A stretch of DNA of 64,000 nucleotides, from contig NC_134390.1 of assembly GCF_035582795.1 (NCBI RefSeq), positions 1,019,560-1,083,559 of the forward strand, in the 5' to 3' direction. Each line of letters opens with the position of its first letter. Position 1 is the stretch's first letter. The notes under the pieces are model-generated. The model was not told the DNA's origin and made no database searches. It worked only from the letters and a program-made list of their open reading frames with translations. Made by a program: the position numbers and the translations under genes. Source of the stretch: Mycteria americana (lineage: Eukaryota; Chordata; Aves; Ciconiiformes; Ciconiidae). Shown in pieces: positions 31,561 through 45,640 of this stretch.

Positions 31561-34500
31561 TGCGCGGAGCATTAATTGGGAGCAAAACTCAACCGAGAGG
31601 CTATATATTTTTTTTAAAGAAGCTTGAATATGGGCTAACTGGGATTCTTTTGTCTCTGGCGGGGGGTACAGGGGGGCTGTACCTCTCCTGGAAGCAGCTC
31701 CCTGCCCAAGGGGCTCCCTATGGCCATATGGAAATGCTATATGGATGGGTCTCCTTATAGACACAGGAATCCGAGGAGCGTCAAAGAAATCCTGGGTATG
31801 ACTTGAAGATGGGAATGAGACGTGAAAGCGCGGCTCTTAAATTGGAAATATATTAGGCTGGGTTTAGATCCGGCATGTTGATGCTTATCGTTATGGTTAT
31901 GGTTATTAGGACCCGCGTTATTGCGTTTCTTCGGCGTAAATTCGCAGCAAATTCATTTAACAAGAGAAAAAAAGAACCCCGTTAGGCCAATTTAAATAAA
32001 TTAGATTATGATTTCCTGCATCTCTCTCCAAGCGGGTATTTATATATAATGGATTCTCTGCTTTTTCCTTTCGGGAGCGACGCCGTACGCTCCTCAGAGG
32101 CAGGGGGAAAAAAGCTTTTAGAAGAGCGATAAGGGATTTTTATTAAAGAAATGCCAAAGGAAACCACAGTGAGGTCTATGGCGAATTACCTGATGCTTCC
32201 CCCAGCCCTGGCCGCAGCCAGCCCCAAGCCCAGTAACCCCCCAGATCAGCCCACCCTCCAGACTGGGCACAACTGGGAGCCAGCGACCTCAGCCTCAGCC
32301 TGAGGGAGTTAAGATCAGGTTTTTTTCTGCGAAAAGCACAGGATTAAGATGAATTAATATCTTTTTGCCCGCTTCCCGCTTCCTGGCAGGATTCCCCAAC
32401 ACCGGGTGCGTGCTCTTGAGGTCTTCCAAAATTGTAAGAGGATTTATCCAGTTCTGAGCAGTTGCATCTTTGGGGGTTTTTTTGTTTTGTTTTTTTTTGT
32501 TTTGTTTTTTTTTTTTAGGAGCTGCTTGAACAGGAGAGGAGGAAGGAGGAAAGCAAATATTTCCATAGGAATGGGCCCCACTTCTGCTGCTTCCAGCAGC
32601 AAAACCCAACCACCCCTCCAGATAAATTTAAGTTTGGGGATATGAAAAAGCGGTAGCTGGGGAAATCCGGAGGGCTTGGGGTTTCTAGAGGGAAAATGAA
32701 CGTTTTTCCCGTCATAGTTACCTTTTTTTTACTTTATTTTTTTATTTTGTGACACGGGTGCGCAACTCTTTCCCTCTGGTTTTCCTGCTCCAGGAGAATA
32801 CGCGTGTACATATGTTGTGAAAGCAAACTCTAGTTCGACTTTTCTCCACTTTTTTTCCCCCTTCTTCCTACGTCCCTGCGCCAATCTGGCAGGAAAATGG
32901 GCAGGAGGAGGAATTATTAACAGGTCCGAGTGCTATAGGGTGACATAAATTGTACATATTGTAAGCCGGTTCACCTTGAACAGGAATAGTTGGGTTTCAA
33001 AGACATTCAAACACTCACGAAAATAGATAAAACTTATTTATTACCGGCGAGCGGATAGAACAAATTGTTGCTTCGCCATAAAATCTGTATTATTTCTGGG
33101 CTGGTTTCTTTTATTCAGCAGCGTATTTCATCGCTCCGGCTTTAAAATGAATTCGTTAGCGAGGGGAGAAAACCCTCATCTCTTTAATTGCGAGGAATAT
33201 TTCTACCGTTAATGACAAAGACCGAGGTGCTATTTCACGGCTCCTGCAAAAATCGTAGAAAACATGAATGCGTGAGGCTCAATTTGGGGGATTTATTCCT
33301 GCTTCGGTGCTTTCAGCGTATACTTAATATGGGAAATATCATGTGCAAAGCAAGAATACAAAAAGGGTCTTTTTTTCCGGAGCCAGGAGATCTGTTCTTG
33401 ACACCTTTGTGCTGTAGAAATCTCTGATTTCTTTGAACTCCCTCTGCAAAACCCGGCCCGACTTAGCGCCGAGCTCATTTCCAAGCCATTAAGAGCCGCT
33501 TTAAGCAAAGTTTAATCAGGCACTCCGCGAGCACCCCCGGCAATTCAAGGCAGAAAGCCCAAAGCCTTTTCTCCCGCTCCTCATTTTCTCCCAACACAAC
33601 CCCCCTTGTCCTGAGCCAAACCCGGGTTTTTTACACCCAAATCCCGGCGGTTTAGCAGAGGTGGTTTAGCAGAGGGAAAAATAGGAAGAATTAAAAGTGC
33701 AGGAGAAAATATACCCGGTCGGGGCTTTTGCCTGGAGGGGAGGGACCTGGAAACTCTTTTTTTTGCCTCCTATACGCCCCCCAAAATAAAGAGTAAAGGC
33801 GTAGCCTATATAGCATGGAGTGCTATAGGCTGTGGGTGCATATAGGTGTCCCCGGGTGTGCGTGGGCTTTGTGTGCGCTCCAGCCCTTCGGACCTGGCCC
33901 AAAAGGAGCTGGACAAAGAGCGAGGTGAAAGGAGCGTGGGTGCCGGGGGGAGATGTGTGGGTGTTGGGTGGTGGGGGGCACCTTTAGGTGCTGGGTATTG
34001 CCGTGGGGGTGCGGCGGTAGGTGCTGGATGCTAGCGGTGTTCCCCACGGGCAACGCAGGGGTATTTGGGCTTTATCTTCGAGATGCCCGTGTCCACGCGT
34101 GGAAATATTTTTGCATTCCCGCCTCAAATACACCACCCCCCCCCATCTCCAACTCCCAAACATCAGACAAAAGCAAAGCACCTCCTGGCAGCTGCCTTTT
34201 CCGGGGCTGCAGCTCCGCGTATTACAGCAAGTCACGATAAATATAATAATAATTCCCATTAAAGTGAGAAGAATGAGTGGATTTCCTTCTCCCGGCCTGT
34301 GTGTGGCTCAGGCTCCGTCCCTTGGCTAATTCCCTGCTATATTAACTGTTTGCTTTCCTCCCCCGTGCTATTTGAGGGGCTGTTTTCAGGCACATGCCCC
34401 CCCCCCCCCCCCTTATCATTAATATGCCAGTGCGTTCTTGCCAAAGAATGCCTTGGTTTGGTTCCGAGTGGGGGGTTCATAAAGATAAAATAAACACAAA

Positions 34501-37040
34501 GTGGGAACAATTAGCAGCATTTATCAGCATATGGCCACCCACCCCACTTTGAAACCTTCCAGACCCTGCGAGGGGAAAATGAAGTACGTTGCAAGTAATT
34601 AGTTTTAAGCAAATCATTTCGAATGGAAACATGTAGGTAAAGCCTAATGAAGTGCAGAGGGGGGAAGGAAAAAAAAAAAAAAGCCTCTTTTTTATTGCTT
34701 GGTAGGTAGCAAGTAGACACAGCAATATTTTACTGTTGAGAGAATAAATTAATTAATATATCTGTAGCTAGCAACTACAATGGCTCCATGGATGACTGCG
34801 TTTAAAGGAGATATATGTATCCAGTCTCATTGGTGTTGTTAACAAGAGTGATAATAAAGATGAAAAGGATAAGAAAGATAAAAAGATCACTCGGCTTGTG
34901 CTCCTTACTGCGGCTAAATTGCGCGGATTTTCTACTGGCTGCGTCTTGTTGACTATCCACAAACTCTTTTTTTTTTTTTTTTAAGAGTCAGACTTCATTA
35001 AGTGACTTTATTTTCATGTTGCTCAAATAGGAAATAAAGATACGCGCCCCTCGCCCCCCAATAAATCTCGTATTAACTATCCTTCTCTGCAGCTCAAGGG
35101 GAGGGGGGCTCTCCCTTCTCCCTCTTTCAGGCCAAAAAATGACTATTTTTGAAAATAAAGTATTTTGCCTGCTTTGGGCAGTGTGGAAATTTAAACACAC
35201 ACACCCCCCCCTCCAAATGCTTTTCTGGTACCAGAAAAATGTAGAAACCTTATATCTCCCCCAGTCAGAATAAATCACATTTAGCCCGTGTTTTGGTCTA
35301 GCTGGAATATGAGAGCATGTGCCTCAAATCCGCGTTAAAAATCTACCTGTAATTTTTTAAGAGGGTTTGTGCTTTAATTTTAGGCTTGGGTTAGCCAAAC
35401 ACTGCCACAGAGAACACATAAACCATCAGGATATCTCATTATAAAAACGTTTGCCAAAATTAATTTATTTCAAAGGAAAAGCGTATTAATATTCATTTTT
35501 GCAGCCAGTGCACTCCTGTGCCTCCCAAACCTACCCGTCGGGTGGAGAAGTGTCGATAATTACAGAGAGTGTGGAAATTCATTTTATTTTTATGATTACC
35601 CAGTAAACTATTATGAGGTGAGACGAGACGCTGCTAAAGGAGAAAGCATTTAAAAAATTAGGAATGGAAAAGTACAGTGTGAGACCCAAGGTAGCACTGA
35701 GGAATGTCGGGCGGGCTTCAGGTCCAGTAAAATGATGAAAAAAAAAAGGAAGAGGGCAAAAAAGAAAAGGCCGTACATACCTCAAGTCAAAATATCTTCA
35801 AGGGAGAAGTAATATAAAATATTCTATTTTAATAGATGGTGTGGGCCAGGGATTTTTTTTTTCTTCGCGGAAAAAATAAATCCCGTGGGGTTTTGCGGGG
35901 GATCTGCGGGGGTAAATGGGGAGGGGGGGGGTGTATGGAGTGGAAATATCTGTGCGTGTAACCCTGGAGCAAGGCGGGAGCACAGCGCAGCCCACCCTGC
36001 TCCCCCCGCCCGGCCGAGGACCCACCAACTCATCGCACCCGCGGGGACCCCGCTGCCGGGGCCCAGCTCAAGCAATACCGAGATTATTTTTTAGCCAGTC
36101 GTGCTCATTTTTGGGGTGCTGCCGGGACCGCAAGGCTTTTCCTTTGGATTTTCCCCGCTGTGGCTCTTTACACCTCATCCCCCCCCCCAAAAAAAAAGAA
36201 ATCCCTCATTTCCAACTTGCAGCCAGAGCCCAAACACTGACTTTATGGGTATTTAAACCAACCATCTTCATCTGTAATTGGGGATGAAGAGTATTTATTG
36301 CTCCGGTGGATAACTAGATATATAATTATCTCTTTATAGAGAGACTGTGAAATAAAGCATCTGTCTCCCCCCCAGACACGCACAAAGGCGGGTGAACACC
36401 GACGAAGTCACACATCTGCACAAGCACTTCTTTTTTATTTCTTTTTTCACCCAAAATATATTCCTCCAAGTCCGAGGAACCTCTCCTCAAACTTTCAAAA
36501 AATCCTCTTAACCCAATGAAATGGCCCTGCCATGGATTTTTTTTATTTGCCCTTTTTTTTTTTCTTTTTTCTTTCCTGAATGGGGCTAAAGAAAATACCT
36601 ATTTGCAAAGAGGAGCCGCGCTGGCTGCCGCGGTTCCGCGTTGTCCTTTTTTTATAGGGGAAAAGGGATTTTGGGGTGGATTTCGGGAGGGAAAAAGAAA
36701 AAAAAAAAAAGGTAGTCGGGGAAAAAAAATGTGCTGTGGGATTTTTCGGTGCCTCTTTAGAGGACGGGGGGGTGGGTCGTGGGGACGGGGATGCGGTGGG
36801 GCAAAAGGGGATTTCTCGGGGAGGACAGAGGGAGCCGAAAGGGTCTGCTCGACTGTAATAGAGATTTTATTTTTTTTTTTTTTAGGCAGCGGATAAAACT
36901 TGCCTTCACACACACCCCCCTCCCTCCAAGATTGTAAATAAATTTTGGAAATTTTGATTTTTGGAGGGGGGGGTGGGTGTCCGGGCCAGGAGCTGCCTGC
37001 ACTCACCCTCCTCCCCCCTCGATTTGATTTCTTTTCTTTT
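31561..37040. other. HOXC12-HOXC11 intergenic, second part
   Basis: No gene is recognised. Complex AT-rich stretches at 31860-32050, 32930-33520, 34430-34960 and 35280-35800 alternate with homopolymer-bearing, G-rich stretches (33900-34060, 35900-36070, 36660-36860). This is the interval where mammals carry HOTAIR. I could not recognise any HOTAIR exon, which is expected because HOTAIR is poorly conserved outside mammals. Confidence 0.5.
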
Positions 37041-37054
37041 CTTTTTCCTTCCCT

Positions 37055-37290
37055 CCATTTCCGCGGCCGCGGAGGGCTGCCCGCGCTGCCCTGCCCGCGC
37101 TGCCTGCTCTGCCTGCGGGAGGAGCCGCCTGGGCTGCCCGGCTGGGTGGGCGGGGGCCGCCCTCGCAAAGTGAAGGTCAAGTTAAGGCTCCAGCCTCCCT
37201 CCGCGGCCCGTCCGCGCTGCTCCGCCGCAGCCCCGCGGGCAATGCCATTGCCGCCGACCTGCCCGCTCCATGCCGCAACCCTTATTTTTT
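37055..37290. promoter_or_regulatory. Orphan CpG island mid-way between HOXC12 and HOXC11
   Basis: About 27 CpG occur in 220 bp by eye, with two CCGCGG words at the left edge and another at the right. It contains GAAGGTCAAGTT (nuclear-receptor half-site) near 37173. It sits almost at the midpoint of the 18.5-kb interval, in no recognised exon. A lncRNA promoter or polycomb nucleation site is the likely meaning. Confidence 0.4.
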
Positions 37291-39085
37291 ATTAAAACCC
37301 CCTTTCCCCCCCCCGCCCCCCCAGCGAAGGGCAGAGAGATGAGCCAAGTGCTGAAACAGCAAAGGGGGGGGGGGGGGCGGTTTTATGGAGCCTTTTTCTC
37401 CTAATCCTGATTTTTTCCATCCTTTCTCCCCCCGCCCAAGCTGGACTGCAGACTTCAAACAAGGTCTTTCCCCCCTTCTCCTTTTTCTTCTTCGTGGGCT
37501 TTTTTTTTTTTTTTTTTTTTTTCCCCTCCTCTTTTCCCAGCAAGATGCAAACCCGTCTGCCGTGGAGGAAATTAAACATCATAAAGAAAAGCCCAATTAA
37601 GGTTTAATGTCTGAACATTACCATTTCCTCCAGAAAACAATGAAGTTCGCTCGGTAAGGAGAGAGGCAAAAAGAAAAGGAAAAAGGGGGTGGAGGGAGGG
37701 AGAGGGGCAGAATTTTTTGTCTCATAGAGGGGAAAAATGGGCATAGAGGGGCAATCGTTAAATAAAAAGGGGGGGGTTAAGTGGGTGTAGGAGATAAGTG
37801 GGGTTGAGCCAAGCTGGTCTCTGCTCGGAGGTGGGGATGACTTGACTAAAATAATGCGGATTTTAATGTGTGGGCAAAGCTGGTTTCTGCTCATATTTGA
37901 CTCCTGGAAAAGACCTGAGCAGGGGCTGGCGGCGGGGGGGGGCGGGGGGGAGGGGGGCGTTAATAATACATAAGCAATAACCCAGGGAAAGGGGTGAAAA
38001 GGGGGGGTCGGCTGCAAGCGGGGGTGGGTGAAATCCCTGAGCCCCTTTACCTCTTGCCTTGCAATAAGCGGTGCTGTCCTTCCCCTGTCTCCCTTCCTCC
38101 TCACTCCACCCCCAGCTGATTTCACCCCGAAACTTTGCATTCCAGAAAGAAAAAAAAAACAAAGCAGGGGGGGTGAGGGGCTAAAAAAAAAAAAAAATTA
38201 AAGAGGGGAGAAGCCAACCCAACGGCAAAATCACCCAAACCCGCCGCGCTTGGGCCGTGGGAAAACGGCAGAAAGAGAAGAAAGCTTGGCCGGGAGGGGA
38301 CATTCGCCAGGTCTGGATCTGTGTCTTTGCACCCCGCTTTCCCCCCACCCTGAACCCCAAATCCCCCGGCCCCTCTCCCACCTCCCCTGCGAGCGGCAGG
38401 GGCTGCCTCTGCCGAGCCCGGAGCGGGGACGACACCCACTAAAATGTGGATATTCCCCGTTTTGGGGGGGTTTTGCTCTTTCTTTCTCTTCTAACAGGCA
38501 GATCTTTGGTGGGGGGCCATGGGGTGTCCCCCCCCGGTCACGGAGAGGGCTCCATAGATGTGACAAAGACCGTCTGGAAAGCCCCGTAACCCTGCGAAGG
38601 GACCGAGCATCGCCCGATGCTGCAGCCCGGCTTCCCCGGACGGCCCAGCTCCCCGCAGCCCCCAAAAACACCGAGCGGAGGAAAAAAAAACCTCCACTTT
38701 TCTTTATTTTTCCCTTCCGCGAGGCAAATAGCATTAAATATTCCCCCTGGTTTTCAGTCTTTGCCTTAGAGGTTGCTCAAAGGGGAAAAGAAATTCTGTG
38801 TTGAATACCCAGCACTGGAAAGGGAGGAAGGAGACGAGTGTAATGGAGAAGGCAATTTTGCATATACCAACCTTCATTTAACATGAAGAGATGATGATAT
38901 AGTTATCTAGGCAAATCTACGCTCTACGGGGTAGAAATCCATAGAACTATTCAATCAGAATGCATACGTGGGTGTAATATAGGGGTGAATAAAGATCTAT
39001 GCGTATTTATGGTGTAAGAGCAAAGAACTTAGCAGGTCTGCACAGAGTTGCCCGTGCTGCGGACTCATGATTTTCTAATAAATAT
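37291..39085. other. HOXC12-HOXC11 intergenic, third part
   Basis: No gene is recognised. The left half is dominated by homopolymers (37364-37380 G, 37500-37522 T, 37936-37957 G, 38183 A). A moderately CpG-rich patch at 38235-38680 lacks protein similarity. Complex AT-rich sequence at 38840-39060 directly precedes the purine tract. Confidence 0.5.
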
Positions 39086-39582
<497 letters not shown>

Positions 39583-42120
39583 TTCGCGAGGGACCAGAAG
39601 GAGGGATTAGACAAGAGTCCGATCATTGGACCCATTTTTAATTCATCATTTATCTGCCCTCAGTACACGAGGTATTTTAAAGCCAGTACCTTATTAAAGA
39701 ACTCCGGCTACATTAATCTATACACATATTCATTTCAACTGAGTATGGCACCGACAAAACACTCAGCCCTCATCCCCGATGGAGCAGAAGATGCCAATAT
39801 CAGTTTTAATTCTGCAGGGGAGCTGGAGGAGCCGGGCTGGAGGGCAGAGAGCAAAGCGACTCCTTCCAAGGGGATTTTTGTGCCCCGATCCCTCTGCTTC
39901 TCCCACCGACAAGAAGAGATGGACGCGCTTTTGCATGCAAGGGCATATTCTATAGGCGACGGGCCGTGAGTGCATAGGGGAAGGCAGGTACATACATTAG
40001 CTCCATAGGTAGATGGAGAGGGGTGGACAGAGGCGTTTTCCACCTTCCACTCCTCCGCCGGCAGCATTTCTCTTCTAAAAGCTGGATAGACGCTTGGAAA
40101 ATGTCACCCCGTGAAGCAGCTGAAGGATTTTGTTTCATTTTTATTCTGATTAATGCGGGGATGGAAGAGAAGAGCCCAGCGCCGTCGCGCCCTCCATTGC
40201 GAATTATTGAAGTTTAGCCCCATAAACTGCTGGGATTCGCCTTTGATCGATGGTTATCGGAGGGAAATACATCTAGGTGCTAGCTGCTGTGGGGAAAAAT
40301 ATTGAAAAAATTAAAAAAAAAAAAAAAAGAGGGGATGCGGGAGCCAAAGTATTAAAGTGCAATACTTGGAAATGATTTCCTGAGTATTTAAGGATTAAAT
40401 ACCACGCATGCAAACGTGTGTGCGGTTTTAATAAGGCTGGGGAGGATTAGCCGCCCACCTTCTATTCTGAACTTTGCATTTCGGGGCTATTTTGCTAATA
40501 AATGGGTTACCCAACAGAAAACACATTTCCCCTGCCACAATTTCCGACTTTTTACACAGTTTTGCACATTTTAGTGGCGCTGCTAAAGTTATCAAGAAGG
40601 AATGTCTGGCGAATAAAGGAATTTTTTTTTTTTAAAGGTTCGGGTGTGTTTTATATGTCTTCCTTTGTGTTTAAATAAGAATTTTTAGAGGTTTGGGGGG
40701 GGGGAAGAGAGGGAGGCTGTGGAATAGCAATAGGTGTTGCTTAACGAGCTCCTCTGGGTTTCCTGTCTCCTCTAGGCTGAATTTCGCAGCGGCTTTAGGA
40801 GCGAGTTGAGCAGGCTGTGAAGTTTTACTTGAATTCCCCCAAACCTCGCCTTTTCCACGCTTCAGCAGCTCCCTGCAACTGAGCTGTGCGGAGGAAAACC
40901 GAGTAAATAAATAGATGGAAACACACAGGCGTTGATATTCCCCCGGCCTCAGCTTTCCCTGTGGAGAGGGTGGGGAAGGACCCGGGGCTGAGGAGAAAAT
41001 AAAAATAAGTGAGAAGAGGGGTTGGCAAAGTGTTCGCTCTATTGGTTATTATGAAGCCCAACTCTTCTTAACGCCTCTTCGGCATCGCTTCTATTTGAAT
41101 CCGACACCCGCCGCACATTTTTATCCCAGACAGTCCCAGCCTTGCCTGCGGTTGGGAAGCATAGTTCCATCTGCTTTTATCTTGATTAAGTCCACATGAT
41201 TTTGAACTTGCAGCTCAGGTCTAGAGAGATCTAAGTCCTCTTTTTTTTTTTTTTTTTCCCCCCGCCCCCCCCCCCCCCTTTTGAATTGTTCACAGCTTAT
41301 ATAGTTTTTTCGCAGCCTGGCATCCATCCAATTAAATTTATCTTTGCCATTTGGGGACAATAATATTTTCCAAGCGCTTCCCACTTGTAGCTATTGTCTC
41401 TCCCTTCAGATTTCCTATACACATACGCCGTGTCTACTAATCTGTTTACTGGCCTGGGTTTCCTCTCTCTTTTTCTTCTTCTTCTTTTTTTTTTTTTTTT
41501 TTTTTGAAGTCCATCTGAGGAAGTCATTGTAGTACCGTCGTGGAAGGGAGGGAAAAATCACTTGGAGAACATCTGATAGGCCAAAGTCATTAGCTATCAG
41601 AAGCTTATTTAGCAAAAGCAGCTTATTAGACATCAGGAGCTTATTTAGCAAAAGCAAAGCCCATCTCTGCAGCCGCTGGGCGATGCATCTGCTAAAGAAG
41701 TGCTTTTTGCACCCACTCGCGATGCATTTGCAGCCCCGAGTGAGCACAGGTTAGCAGGGCAGGTTGGAAAACTCCTTTATTTTTTTCCCCAAAAGCAGGA
41801 GGCAAAGCAAACTCTGATCAAGTGCCCGAAAATAGGGCAAGATTCAGGGTCTAAATAATGCACCAGATATCTTGAGAGCACAGTAAGTAGCAATGAGTAA
41901 CGTGGTAAGCCAGGTTGGTATAAAATCTATTATCTTCTATTTGTTTTTCTTGTCTTCTTTTTTTTTTTCCTCCCCTTTTTTCCCCCCTCAGTCAGTAGTT
42001 TCCCTACTGTACGGGCTCGGACAAAGACTTCTTTATGGCAATACTTACAAAAAAGTTTTTGGCCGAAGTTGGGAGGTTGCTAACGAGTTTACATTGCGTT
42101 CAGATAACTCCAGCTTGGGC

Positions 42121-42144
42121 GGGGGGGGGGGGGGGGGGGGGGGG
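42121..42144. repeat. Poly-G run, 24 bases
   Basis: This is an uninterrupted G24, the longest G run noticed in the window. It can form a quadruplex and is a likely sequencing or assembly stress point. Confidence 0.9.
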
Positions 42145-44037
42145 AGAGAAAAGAAATCATATCTTCTCTCCCCAATGGGAGAAAAAAAAAAGAGGAATGA
42201 TTTATTGAGAAGAGTTCAATTACAGGATTAACCTAAATCAAAATATAACTTCCCATGTTTACACAGATCTGCTAAAGCCAACTTTCCCAACTCCAAGCTT
42301 TTGATTTTGGTACAGTTGCTACAGTGTTTTTTGGTCACGAAATGCCTCTAACATCCCCTTAAAATTCATGTTAGTAACGCAAAACACATCTTACAAGCCT
42401 TGAGCCTATTTGCCTGCTGAAAACGCTGTTAAATGTGTTAAGTGTTTGCATTATATCAGGCAAATGAGTGGGGACCCCGGAGCAAGGGGTGGGGGTGGCC
42501 GGGGGGGGGGGGGGGGGATTTTTTTTTCCCCCTTACACTTTGCTTTTTCTGCTGGGGCAATTTGGGGAGAGAGAAGCCTCCGGCTGAGATGCCAGGATAA
42601 AGCTGGGTATTTATATGTATCATTGCAGAAGAGGCACAAGGAGCGACGAGCTGGGTGCTGCCCGCCTCCTTTGCCTTCCCTCTGGCTGAGAAATAACTGA
42701 ATAAACGGGAAAAAAACCTTCTAGACGGGGCAGTTTCATCTTATACACACAGTCATATCAAAATCAACCAAACCAGACCTTTCCTCTCCCCTTCTCAAGT
42801 TCCCCTAGGTATTTTTTTTCCCCCCTTTAAAGAGCACAAATCCAGCTTTTCTTTAATTTTCCCCTCCACGCTCTAACCTCTCCCTTTCGCTAGGAAATGA
42901 AGCAGGTTTTAAAAACGAAGAGGTTGAAATGCTCTGGATGCTTTAAGGCTATGCCTTAAAGTTATTTGCCTTTTTTTTTTTTTTTTTTTTTTTTAAGGGC
43001 AACCAAAAGGAATGCGAGCCGCCAGCCCTCATTCCGTTTTATGGTGGTCACTTTGGTGGTCAAATTCAAGTGCTGTGACTCCACAGCTGCCTCTTCTCTG
43101 CTTCCTTGCAGGAAGCAGGCAAATCCTATCCTTTAAACTGGGTTTAAAACCCAAAACGACACCAGGGCTTGGTTTAGATGTATTTACCTACGAAGAGCAA
43201 TAAATTATTCACGCACCTAGAACAGAGACGGCGAGGTTTCTGCCACACGGATTTTTGTTGTTTGCTGTTGCGTTAGGGGTTTTTTTGGGGGGTTGTATGT
43301 GCTTTGTTTTGGGTTTTAAAAGCTGCTCGGATCTTGTTTTTTTCAACAACACGCTCTAATTCCTCCCCTGGATGCGAAGCTTCATGCCTACAGCCTTCCT
43401 ATGGAATCTAGATTGGAATAAATACAATCAAAAATGTCCCTTTTAGAGCCTTTCCCCTTTGAATCGGAGGGAGAAGATCCTCCACGCAGGTTGCAAACGG
43501 GAGGGAACTGGGGAAAAAAAATAATTACACTCATAAACAATACTTAACATTATTAGTTTGTAGTTAGTATTAATATTGGTCCATAAAAAGCCAAGTTAAA
43601 AGATCGCTGACACTTTAATTAAAAGTTTTGCCCAAAACGACGTCCAAGTCATAAAATAGGGCAGATTACAAACCTGAAGAAACCCATCTCTGCGGCCAGA
43701 GTTCTTGCCCCTATATGTGTGTGTGTATATATATAAATTCATCAGCCAAACGGTGCGTTAGAGAGGAAAACACAGCTCGTTTTGGAATTACAGACATATT
43801 TATATGTGTGTATATCTCTATCTCCACACACACGCGTTCAGAGAGACTCACACGCCCCGATCCCTTATAAAAAGGGTTTTATGAGAACGGCTCTTTAAAT
43901 AGAAAATACAAAGCTGGGGTGGGTAGGGGGGAGGAAATGCAGAAATTAATGAGAATAAATGCTCAGGAGTGCGTTGTTGCATTAGGGGGATGAAGAAGGC
44001 TCCAAGTGAGGAAGAGCAGACAACCTTAGCATGTGAA

Positions 44038-44048
44038 GCCGCCATGTT
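44038..44048 (-). promoter_or_regulatory. YY1-type site in HOXC12-HOXC11 interval
   Basis: GCCGCCATGTT fits the YY1 consensus (CCGCCATNTT). Human HOXC11-HOXC12 and HOXD11-HOXD12 intervals have been reported to hold polycomb-responsive elements, the latter with YY1 sites. This is a motif match in a similar position, nothing more. Confidence 0.35.
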
Positions 44049-45339
44049 TCCCTTCAAGATTTCCTAATAAATACATAAAAATCCGGGCACACCGCCTGAG
44101 AAGCTCTATAGTTTGGAAAGCTTTACTGAAATACCCACTGTATTTTTTGCTCGGGCATCTTCAAATCCTTGGCTCCCTGCTCGGCTCCAAGGTACGGACT
44201 TGCGAGGCTGTTTTCTTCCATGAAAATCAACTTTTCCCCTTTTTTTCCCCTTGCCTTGCTGCAGAATTGCAGGATATTTATATTTTTAGCAAAGGCAGCA
44301 ACCTCCGCCCGGTCGCTCGAGGTGCGTGTGCCATTTCTCTACATCTCGCCTAGGAATGAAGCAACCCCCCCCCCCCCCGGGTTAAAACGCAAACAGCAGG
44401 TTGGGTGCTAGCAAATTAAAGAAAATTAAATAGAGAAGAGCGAGGTGAAAAAGGAGCTGCCCAGGGATGCCCAGCTCCACGGGGGACATCCCCGAGCTGG
44501 GCTGGGACCCTCGGATGCTCCTTCTTGGTGAATTGGTTATTTTCGGGTGAGTTTATGCATTATATTTGGGGCGGGGGGGGGGGGCAAAGCGAAAACACGG
44601 CAGCCGTCGAGGCTTTTTCTGCCTCTGAGGCTGAGTGCTCTGAGGCTGAGATTTGCCTTTTTTCCTTCTTGCTGTTTGAATTTACTGCGACTCGATGTGA
44701 CAAGATCCTCTCCGTAAAAGCCTCTGGCTCTCTCCCGGTGCGTGAGTTTTGTTGGGAGAATTCAGGCCCCCCCCCCTCACCAAATCGATCCCACGATGGA
44801 GTTTAGTTGGGGTTGGTGTGGGGACAATTCAGTATTTTTATTTATTCTTCCTTTTCCTGGGCGTTTTAAAAGGGATCTTTCAAGGGGAAAAAAAAAATGC
44901 CTAAGTGGCATCTTGTAAAGAAAAGGATAAAAAAGAGGGGATGCGCGTCGATATTTTCCTGTATTTTCCTGGACAGATGAAAGCAGCCACCTCCTCTCGG
45001 CAGAGGAATATTCCCCACCTCAGGCAGACGATTTCCAATCCAGGTGAAACCCCAATTGTTGCAGGCAATTTTGTTCCTTCAAGACTCTTTAAAGGCGGTG
45101 GGATAACCCCCCGGAGCCCGCTGCCGCGGAAGTTACGCGTCCTTCAGGTGCACCTTTCCAACGGGTTTGCAGAAGAGATTCTTTTTTTTTTTTTTCCAGA
45201 TAATTTTTTCCCTCCCCCGCCTATTTTTCCTGCAATTCTTTGCAAAAGTGGCAAAATATCTGGCAGCACTTCAGTCTCCCCGGTTTTTCGTATGAAAATG
45301 CAGAAGGACAGAGAGAGAGGAGGCTCCCGGGGCACGGGA

Positions 45340-45640
45340 GAGAAGACAAATGACTTTAATAAGAATATCTTTTTTAATTCAGCTGGAAGAATAAATGATG
45401 AGAGTATTGCCGAAAGTACATTCATTGATTGACAATAAACAATTGCATTAAATATTCAATATAGTAATAAATATTTAACCAAACATTAAAGAGGTTTTCG
45501 AATATTTATTAGACATTGACTTAATTCATTTGTTCTATTCCTTGATATATCACTAATTCGATAGCAAAAGTCATTAAGCCAGGCCTGCTTTAACTTTAAA
45601 GTTGGAAACTTTACGCCGTCCCCCGCACACTGTCATTGCT
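45340..45640. promoter_or_regulatory. Strongly AT-rich complex block 1 kb upstream of HOXC11
   Basis: About 300 bp contains almost no homopolymers but many homeodomain and forkhead-like cores (GACAATAAACAATTG, AATAAATATTTAA, ATTTATTAGAC, TTAATTCATT). It contrasts sharply with the GC-rich sequence before it. It is a good candidate for an ancient Hox control element; the alignment needed to prove this was not possible. Confidence 0.4.

Noticed and set aside
44905-45432. 175-codon frame upstream of HOXC11
   Set aside because: It starts at GTG, crosses a T-run as poly-Phe and ends in the AT-rich block; no similarity recognised.
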